Shown here one piece after another: positions 24,590 through 29,347 of a DNA stretch of 29,347 bases. A program made the position numbers and the translations under genes. The notes below the pieces were generated by a model that was not told where the DNA came from, did no database searches, and saw nothing but the letters and a program-made list of their open reading frames with translations. Every line of letters starts with the position of its first letter. Position 1 is the first letter of the stretch. This stretch comes from RGIG3009 sp045595445 (lineage in GTDB: Bacteria; Bacillota; Clostridia; Oscillospirales; Acutalibacteraceae), in the NCBI GenBank assembly GCA_045595445.1, contig JAZOAK010000056.1, positions 1-29,347 of the forward strand. Direction: 5' to 3'.

Positions 24590-24614
24590 CTATTGAGAAA
24601 AAGGAGTGAACACG

Positions 24615-25298
24615 ATGGCGATTTTTGAATTTTTGCAGGAATTTAATTTGTATACGGTGTTGATTCGGGTTTTCTTGGCAGCTTTATTCGGTGGCTTGAT
24701 TGGTAGTGAGCGTGGGCGGCACGGTCGTGCGGCCGGACTTAGAACGCATATTTTGGTGTGTGTCGGTTCAGCTATGACGTCGCTGACCGGTCTGTTCGCG
24801 GTGCAAGTGCTCGGCACCGGTGGCGATGCGTTTCGTATTTCCGCACAGGTTGTTTCCGGTATCGGTTTCTTAGGTGTCGGTATGATCTTGGTGCGTAACC
24901 GCACCGTTATTACCGGTCTTACCACGGCGGCCGGCTTGTGGGCAACTGCTACCATCGGCATTGCGATTGGTTATGGCTTTCTTCTTGGCGCGATTGCTGC
25001 GACGTTACTGTGCGTAGTGGCGGTTCCCGTGCTCGGTCATTTTGAGGAAAAACAAAAAACAGTTACCAATCTATACATCGAAGTATCAGAAACCAATCGT
25101 GCCGGTGAGATTGTGCGCAAACTACGGTCGCTATTCAGCAACATAGTCAGCGTTGCGATTATTGCACCAAAAAGCAATGCTGCCGATCGTGTCGGTATTT
25201 TGCTGCTTGTTAAAGCGTTTACCATTCCGGAGGAAACATTGCGCACTGTGGAGCAACTGGACGGTATAGACTACGTCGTAGAAGACTGTAATGCATAA
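24615..25298 (+). CDS. MgtC/SapB family membrane protein
   Basis: The 227-residue protein has four to five membrane segments in its first 140 residues, with the family signatures LFGGLIGSERGRHGRAAGLRT (starting near 24, split here as LFGGLIGSERG and AGLRTH), GIGFLGVGMIL (82-92) and TAAGLWATATIGIAIG (104-119). The C-terminal 75 residues form a soluble ACT-like domain. MgtC proteins are linked to survival at low Mg2+ and to control of membrane ATP synthase; many Gram-positive members are uncharacterised. ATG 24615 has GGAG 8 bases upstream; GTG 24606 overlaps that site. It is divergent from an antiporter, which suggests ion or pH homeostasis. Confidence 0.92.
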   Translation: MAIFEFLQEFNLYTVLIRVFLAALFGGLIGSERGRHGRAAGLRTHILVCVGSAMTSLTGLFAVQVLGTGGDAFRISAQVVSGIGFLGVGMILVRNRTVITGLTTAAGLWATATIGIAIGYGFLLGAIAATLLCVVAVPVLGHFEEKQKTVTNLYIEVSETNRAGEIVRKLRSLFSNIVSVAIIAPKSNAADRVGILLLVKAFTIPEETLRTVEQLDGIDYVVEDCNA

Positions 25299-25305
25299 AT
25301 CTTAG

Positions 25306-25340
25306 AAAAAGCGCCCCTGCGCATGTTCGCAGGGGCGCTT
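25306..25340. terminator. Terminator shared by mgtC-like gene and ddl operon
   Basis: A perfect 13-bp stem (25309-25321 with 25328-25340) with a 6-base loop. On the minus strand it is followed by a clear T5 run, so it is a strong terminator for ddl, which ends at 25346. On the plus strand the tail (ACTTATTATTG) is weaker. Confidence 0.85.
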
Positions 25341-25345
25341 ACTTA

Positions 25346-26539
25346 TTATTGTTTGCTTCCTTTGGCGCCGCCGAGTGATACGGAGGAAAGAAGGTTGGTT
25401 TCGTAGTCGAAGTTCAATGCTTCACGGTTGCGGTGCCGTTTGAAAGCCAGAGTAATCATCTCATCCAGTAATTTATCAAACGGCAAGCCGGTTGCTTCCC
25501 AAAGATAGAAGGCAAGTGAGCCGGGAATGGTATTGATTTCATTTACCCACAATTCTCCGGTTTCGGGATTGTTCAAAAAGTCAATACGCGCGACACCGGT
25601 GCAGCCGAGGGCTTGGAAAGTCTTGACCGCCAACTTTTGTATGGTGGTTGCCATTTCATCGGGAATATCGGCAGGGCAACGACGTTTGAGGTCCGACATA
25701 CCGCCGGATTTGCTTGATTTTGAATTTTTGCCACCGCTTAAATACTTGTCGCGGTAACTTAAAATTTCATCGCTGTTGATGGGTTCTTCGCAAACAGAGG
25801 GGCGAGCGTTGTCGGTATCGCCCAACACGGCGCAGTTGATTTCCCGCAACGGTGTAATGGCTTTTTCCACCAAGACATGAGCGGAAAAGCCGAACGCTTC
25901 ATCTAAGGCGGTCATCAGTTTTTCACGATTGTCAGCACGGGAAATACCTACTGAGGAACCTAAGTTGACAGGCTTTACGATTACCGGGTACCCGATGCCG
26001 TTTTCAATACGATCAGCTACCGCTTCGCCGTTCAAGGCGTATTCTTTTCCGGAAAAACGCAGTGCGGGAAGCACCGGAACACCGGCGTGGTTGAGGGCGG
26101 CTTTCATTAAGTATTTATCCATACCGATAGCAGACGACATGACGTCGCAGGCGGCATAGGGGACGCGCAACATTTCCAACATGCCCATCAGGGTACCGTC
26201 TTCGACGTTGGTGCCATGTACGGCGGGAAGAGCTACCTCGAACGAGCCGATTACATTATTGCCAAACTTCTTGGCGGGATGGCGAATCATATCCACGCCG
26301 TTTTCCGACGGGACCAGCAGTACTTGTGTTGCTGTTGCCAGGCAAGCTTTCATGTCGCGATAAGTTTCAATCTTGCCCAATTCTTCGCCGGTGTAAAACC
26401 GATTATCCTTGGACACGTACAAAGGGATCGGATCATACTTATCGCGGTCCAGTGCACAAAAGGCTTGGATACCTGTGATGATCGACACCTCATGTTCCAC
26501 GCTTCGTCCGCCGAAAAGCACGGCAACTCTGGTTTTCAT
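25346..26539 (-). CDS. ddl: D-alanine--D-alanine ligase
   Basis: The 397-residue ATP-grasp enzyme joins two D-alanines for the peptidoglycan stem. It shows FGGRSVEHEVS (9-19) at the first D-Ala site, VKPVNLGSSVGIS (188-200) and the metal/ATP segment WVNEINTIPG (331-340). Residues 265-281 (KYLSGGKNSKSSKSGG) form a Lys/Ser-rich omega-loop region a little longer than in many Ddl. It is the third gene of the operon, 13 bases behind the MurF-like gene, whose product consumes D-Ala-D-Ala. ATG 26539 has AGAGGTG upstream; the longer in-frame start at 26599 runs into the previous gene without a ribosome binding site. D-Ala-D-Ser or D-Lac use cannot be fully excluded by eye. Confidence 0.94.
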   Translation of the reverse strand: MKTRVAVLFGGRSVEHEVSIITGIQAFCALDRDKYDPIPLYVSKDNRFYTGEELGKIETYRDMKACLATATQVLLVPSENGVDMIRHPAKKFGNNVIGSFEVALPAVHGTNVEDGTLMGMLEMLRVPYAACDVMSSAIGMDKYLMKAALNHAGVPVLPALRFSGKEYALNGEAVADRIENGIGYPVIVKPVNLGSSVGISRADNREKLMTALDEAFGFSAHVLVEKAITPLREINCAVLGDTDNARPSVCEEPINSDEILSYRDKYLSGGKNSKSSKSGGMSDLKRRCPADIPDEMATTIQKLAVKTFQALGCTGVARIDFLNNPETGELWVNEINTIPGSLAFYLWEATGLPFDKLLDEMITLAFKRHRNREALNFDYETNLLSSVSLGGAKGSKQ

Positions 26540-26552
26540 GATACAACACCTC

Positions 26553-28097
26553 TCAAAAATTATCCGGTAAATCGTTTTCCAATAACACGATGCGAGCACC
26601 TTTTGACGGCACTTGCGCTAAGGTCTGTAAGCCTTCGCTGAGCGTCGGCACCACTAAAATTCGTTCCTCAGGGAAGCCTGCGGAAAGCAAGCCCTCTTTA
26701 AGCGGGGGCGCTTGCTTGATGCCGACCAATATGGCGAAGTCACAGCAATCGGCGGCATAGGCGCCAAGTTCGCGATTAAGTGCTTCTTGACGTTCGCCCA
26801 GTTCAACCATGCCGGGAGTGACCAAAACGCGTTGAGCATCAAACTGTTTGAGCACGTCCAAAGCACCACGGAAACCGGCGGGGTTGGAATTGTATGCGTC
26901 GTCAATATACCCATTCGGTAACAATTGTAAGCGGTGTTCAACCGGCTTTAACAATCGCACGGCATACACCATTTCACTCAAAGGAATACCCAAATGATGC
27001 GCCACCGCGATACAACCCGCTAAGTTTTGAATGTTATGGGCGCCGAGCAGCTTAGTGGTGAAGGTTTGCTCCTCAGCGCCAATTGCTACCGTAAAGGTGG
27101 AACCCGCAAGCGATACTTGAAGGTCTGTTACACGCACGTCGCCGTTTTGCAACCCATAGAGAACGGTGGGGCAGAACGGCCCTTTTTGTTGTAAGCGGCT
27201 TTGAATGTGGGGGTTATCGCCGCAAGCAAACAGACAACCGTTTTGCGGCAGTGTATCAGCCAACTCAAACTTGGTGGCAATAATGTTATCAATCGTCTTA
27301 AAGGTTTCTAAATGTTGCTCACCGACCGAGGTGATGATACCGTATTGCGGCGACACCAGATCGCAAATCTCTTTGATGTCTCCGACGTTTTTAGCGCCCA
27401 TTTCAGCGATAAATACTTGATGAGAGGGACGCAGGCGCTCGCGGATGGTGCGTACCACGCCCATTGTCGTGTTGTAACTTTCGGGTGTCATTAACACATT
27501 ATAGCGCACGGAAAGCAGTGCGTGCAGAAAATTCTTGGTGCTGGTTTTGCCGTAACTACCGGTAATGCCGATGACGGTCAAATCAGGACGCAGTTTTAAG
27601 CGATGGCGCGCATCTTGAACGTAGCGGTTAGCGATGGCCTTTTCGAGAGGCAGATTGATGTGATTTGCCAAGCCTACCAATACAAATGGTGTGAGCGAAA
27701 GAACACACGAAAAACCGATAGCGCGCAGATACACCAAGAAATAACAGATGGTGAGGATGACTACCATCAAAATACATTCCGTTGCAAACAGCCGTTTCAC
27801 ACGTGCGGTGACCACCAATGGCTTTTTGGCTTTTTTGGGAATGTTAAGAAGTGCCGTTACCAATAAAACAACGGCGCTGACGATGTAACTGTATACTTCC
27901 GGCAAAAACATGGCGACAATGAGTAATGCCGGCAGCATGGTACGCACGTGTACGATTTTCTTATCATTGTCGGCACACCACTTACGGTAGCGTTCCGGTC
28001 GATAAGAATTGAGCTGTAACATGTGCGTAAAATGGATAGCTTGCACGACGACGTTCAATGCCGCACATACCAGCATAGCGAGTTTTGCAATTATCAT
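26553..28097 (-). CDS. MurF-like ligase with N-terminal membrane domain
   Basis: The 514-residue protein has an unusual plan. Residues 1-150 contain four or five hydrophobic segments (about 1-20, 55-68, 70-87, 106-125, 128-146). Residues 170-514 are a Mur ligase: GITGSYGKTST P-loop (177-187), TPESYNTTMGV (204-214), AEMGAK (231-236), HNIQNL and a C-terminal domain with DDAYNSNPAGFRGAL. The last motif and the neighbouring ddl point to MurF, which adds D-Ala-D-Ala to UDP-MurNAc-tripeptide. The normal soluble N-terminal substrate domain is replaced by membrane helices. AAGGAG lies before ATG 28097, inside the preceding gene. Another Mur-ligase-type reaction is possible. Confidence 0.85.
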   Translation of the reverse strand: MIIAKLAMLVCAALNVVVQAIHFTHMLQLNSYRPERYRKWCADNDKKIVHVRTMLPALLIVAMFLPEVYSYIVSAVVLLVTALLNIPKKAKKPLVVTARVKRLFATECILMVVILTICYFLVYLRAIGFSCVLSLTPFVLVGLANHINLPLEKAIANRYVQDARHRLKLRPDLTVIGITGSYGKTSTKNFLHALLSVRYNVLMTPESYNTTMGVVRTIRERLRPSHQVFIAEMGAKNVGDIKEICDLVSPQYGIITSVGEQHLETFKTIDNIIATKFELADTLPQNGCLFACGDNPHIQSRLQQKGPFCPTVLYGLQNGDVRVTDLQVSLAGSTFTVAIGAEEQTFTTKLLGAHNIQNLAGCIAVAHHLGIPLSEMVYAVRLLKPVEHRLQLLPNGYIDDAYNSNPAGFRGALDVLKQFDAQRVLVTPGMVELGERQEALNRELGAYAADCCDFAILVGIKQAPPLKEGLLSAGFPEERILVVPTLSEGLQTLAQVPSKGARIVLLENDLPDNF

Positions 28098-28100
28098 GAG

Positions 28101-28874
28101 TTATTCTCCTTGTAAAAAGGAATCCAACACCCGACGGCATTGTCCAAAACTTTCAGCAAAGGCATAATGCCCACCGGCAAGTACTACCAGTCCGGCATCA
28201 GGAATATGCTGTTCCATTATTTTAGCATCACGCAAAGGAGTGGCGGTATCGTCCTTTCCCCAGATAAGCAGGGTAGGTACGGCAATACGCGGTAAAAGAG
28301 GGGTGACGTCAGTTTTGAGTGCGATCACCATGCTTTGCCGCATCACAGGACTTGCCTGCTTATAATCGGAGGAACCAAACCGCTTTTGCGCTTTTTCCAC
28401 CGCATGAGGGAACAGCGAACGAATACCAGGTAATGTGGCAAGGCGTTTGATGCATTTGAAAGTATATACCCGCAGGTAATACGACAAAGAATGTTTCGCG
28501 GGGATGCCTGCGGAATCAAGCAAGATTGCCTTGGTTATGTTAAGCGGGCAGTTCTCCCGTGCAAGCAGGTCGATCAAAACACGTCCGCCGTTGGAATGAC
28601 CGATACCAATTACCTCGGTGACATCGAGTGCCTTGGCAAAGTTGAGCACAAAATCAGCAAAGTCTGACGGTGTGTAAGGACGGTCGGGTTCTTCGGAACC
28701 TCCAAAACCGGGGAGATCGGGGACAAGTACACGACAATAGGTGGATAAATGATCAGTCAACAGATGATACAGCGTGCCGTCAACACCCCAACCGTGCAAC
28801 AGCAAAACCGTTTGTGGACCGGTGCCTTTATCGATGTATCGAACACGTTTGCCGTTAATGTTGATTTCCAACAT
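28101..28874 (-). CDS. Alpha/beta hydrolase
   Basis: This 257-residue alpha/beta-fold enzyme shows HG at 27-28 (oxyanion region), the nucleophile elbow GHSNGG with Ser94, an acidic residue in WGKDDTATP (about 208) and the catalytic His236 in GGHYAF. It has no signal peptide. Substrate unknown; the family includes esterases, lactonases and peptidases. It is the first gene of the operon with the MurF-like ligase (3-base gap) and ddl, so a role in envelope precursor metabolism or editing is suggested by context only. AAAGGGGGTGG precedes ATG 28874. Confidence 0.9.
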   Translation of the reverse strand: MLEININGKRVRYIDKGTGPQTVLLLHGWGVDGTLYHLLTDHLSTYCRVLVPDLPGFGGSEEPDRPYTPSDFADFVLNFAKALDVTEVIGIGHSNGGRVLIDLLARENCPLNITKAILLDSAGIPAKHSLSYYLRVYTFKCIKRLATLPGIRSLFPHAVEKAQKRFGSSDYKQASPVMRQSMVIALKTDVTPLLPRIAVPTLLIWGKDDTATPLRDAKIMEQHIPDAGLVVLAGGHYAFAESFGQCRRVLDSFLQGE

Positions 28875-28894
28875 GCCACCCCCTTTGCATACAT

Positions 28895-28915
28895 ATTGTA
28901 TCTTACCATATTATA
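28895..28915 (-). promoter_or_regulatory. Candidate -10 boxes for the hydrolase-murF-ddl operon
   Basis: On the minus strand TATAAT (28915-28910) and TACAAT (28900-28895) lie 20-40 bases before ATG 28874. Neither has a good -35 at 16-18 bases, so the exact promoter is uncertain. Confidence 0.35.
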
Positions 28916-28974
28916 GTAAAAAAATCAATCCACAAGAAAAGTATATGCGCGAAAAAGTTTTTTATAAAAAAGGC

Positions 28975-29003
28975 TTGACCTATTGCGAAAAGTGTGATAA
29001 ACT
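28975..29003 (+). promoter_or_regulatory. Promoter of rpmG
   Basis: TTGACC (28975-28980), 17-base spacer, TAAACT (28998-29003) preceded by TGA. The start is predicted near 29010, giving a leader of about 100 bases before ATG 29114. Confidence 0.7.
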
Positions 29004-29113
29004 ATTCGTACCTCAAAAGGGGTTTATTTTTTTGCGCCGTTTTTTCAAACAGCGTATGCCCCTGAGGGAGGCTCAAAAACCCATTATTAAAGGGAATTAT
29101 TGGAGGTGCCGTT

Positions 29114-29263
29114 ATGAGAGTCAAAGTGACCATGGCTTGCAGCGAGTGTAAGCAACGCAACTACAACACCATGAAGAACAAGAAGAACGATCCGGACAGA
29201 CTTGAAATGAACAAGTACTGCCGCTTCTGCCGCAAGCACACTGTGCACAGAGAAACCAAGTAA
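29114..29263 (+). CDS. rpmG: 50S ribosomal protein L33
   Basis: The 49-residue protein is full-length L33: basic N-terminus, CSEC (9-12), NTMKNKKNDPDRLEMNKYC segment, CRFC (36-39) and a HRETK-type C-terminus. The two CxxC pairs make it the zinc-binding form. GGAGGTG lies 7 bases before ATG 29114. It was too short to be noticed by a simple ORF cutoff. In many Clostridia rpmG opens the secE-nusG-rplK cluster, and a small membrane ORF does begin 23 bases after it. Confidence 0.97.
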   Translation: MRVKVTMACSECKQRNYNTMKNKKNDPDRLEMNKYCRFCRKHTVHRETK

Positions 29264-29286
29264 GCAACGGAAGGAGAAAACAAGCG

Positions 29287-29347
29287 ATGGTATTTTGGGG
29301 ATTTATTTTGGCGGTGGCCGGTTTGCTCACCGTTCTCGTGTCTTTCC
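29287..29347 (+). CDS. Start of a small membrane protein, cut by window end
   Basis: ATG 29287 has AAGGAG 10 bases upstream, and the 20 codons seen are almost wholly hydrophobic (MVFWGFILAVAGLLTVLVSF). The position after rpmG makes secE the first guess, but SecE normally starts with a charged stretch before its helix, so this may be a different membrane protein placed between rpmG and secE. The rest is outside the window. Confidence 0.5.
   Translation, partial: MVFWGFILAVAGLLTVLVSF

Noticed and set aside
25306..25340. Repeat-like GC-rich hairpin considered as part of a CRISPR or mobile element
   Set aside because: Only one copy, at a convergent gene junction, with a T run: an ordinary terminator.
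28945..29151. ORF with a CEKC motif upstream of and overlapping rpmG
   Set aside because: It spans the rpmG promoter and leader, has no ribosome binding site, and the Cys codons fall in the -35/-10 spacer. It is most likely chance.

Overview
The window looks like chromosomal DNA from a low-to-mid GC Gram-positive of the Clostridia type, most likely an uncultured gut or animal-associated member. This is inferred from strong GGAGG-type ribosome binding sites, many sigma-A promoters with TGn-extended -10 boxes, short U-tract terminators, a bile-salt-hydrolase-family enzyme, a CxxC-type L33 gene and a teichoic-acid-like polysaccharide locus. I see no tRNA, rRNA, insertion sequence, prophage or CRISPR array. 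No gene-free stretch exceeds about 240 bases.

Region 1 (1-6780) is carbohydrate metabolism. Two paralogous TIM-barrel sugar isomerases/epimerases (the first cut by the window edge) flank a PHP-domain phosphoesterase on the + strand. They converge, through a shared bidirectional terminator, on a two-gene minus-strand operon: a YgjV-like membrane domain fused in frame to a WbsX/GH99-like domain, then a DUF4838 protein. A divergent AraC-family regulator sits next to this operon and is its likely controller. No sugar transporter lies in this part.

Region 2 (6826-13957) is a run of mostly single-gene units with their own promoters and terminators: a HAD-IIB phosphatase with an unannotated 51-codon acidic ORF behind it, L-rhamnose isomerase without other rha genes, a MATE exporter, a phosphoribosyltransferase-like protein with an unusual PRPP loop, a choloylglycine hydrolase with a complete active site, and a SulP anion transporter lacking the STAS domain.

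Region 3 (13961-23120) is one exopolysaccharide/capsule operon: GT2, GT4, Wzy-like polymerase, GT2, Wzx flippase, CDP-glycerol/ribitol phosphotransferase-like protein, IspD/TarI-like cytidylyltransferase and an extended SDR. Starts overlap or nearly touch. The product is probably a glycan carrying a phospho-polyol. The initiating transferase and chain-length regulators are not in view.

Region 4 (23134-25340) has a CPA2 cation:proton antiporter and an MgtC/SapB protein transcribed from back-to-back promoters. The mgtC leader contains a terminator-like hairpin, a candidate attenuator.

Region 5 (25346-29347) has a minus-strand operon, alpha/beta hydrolase - membrane-anchored MurF-like ligase - Ddl, serving peptidoglycan precursor synthesis. 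Divergent from it are rpmG (L33) and the start of a small membrane protein at the window edge.

The observations I consider most worth following are the in-frame YgjV-WbsX fusion with an internal ribosome binding site, the mgtC leader, the PRTase-like protein, the membrane MurF and the phospho-polyol module without TarJ.
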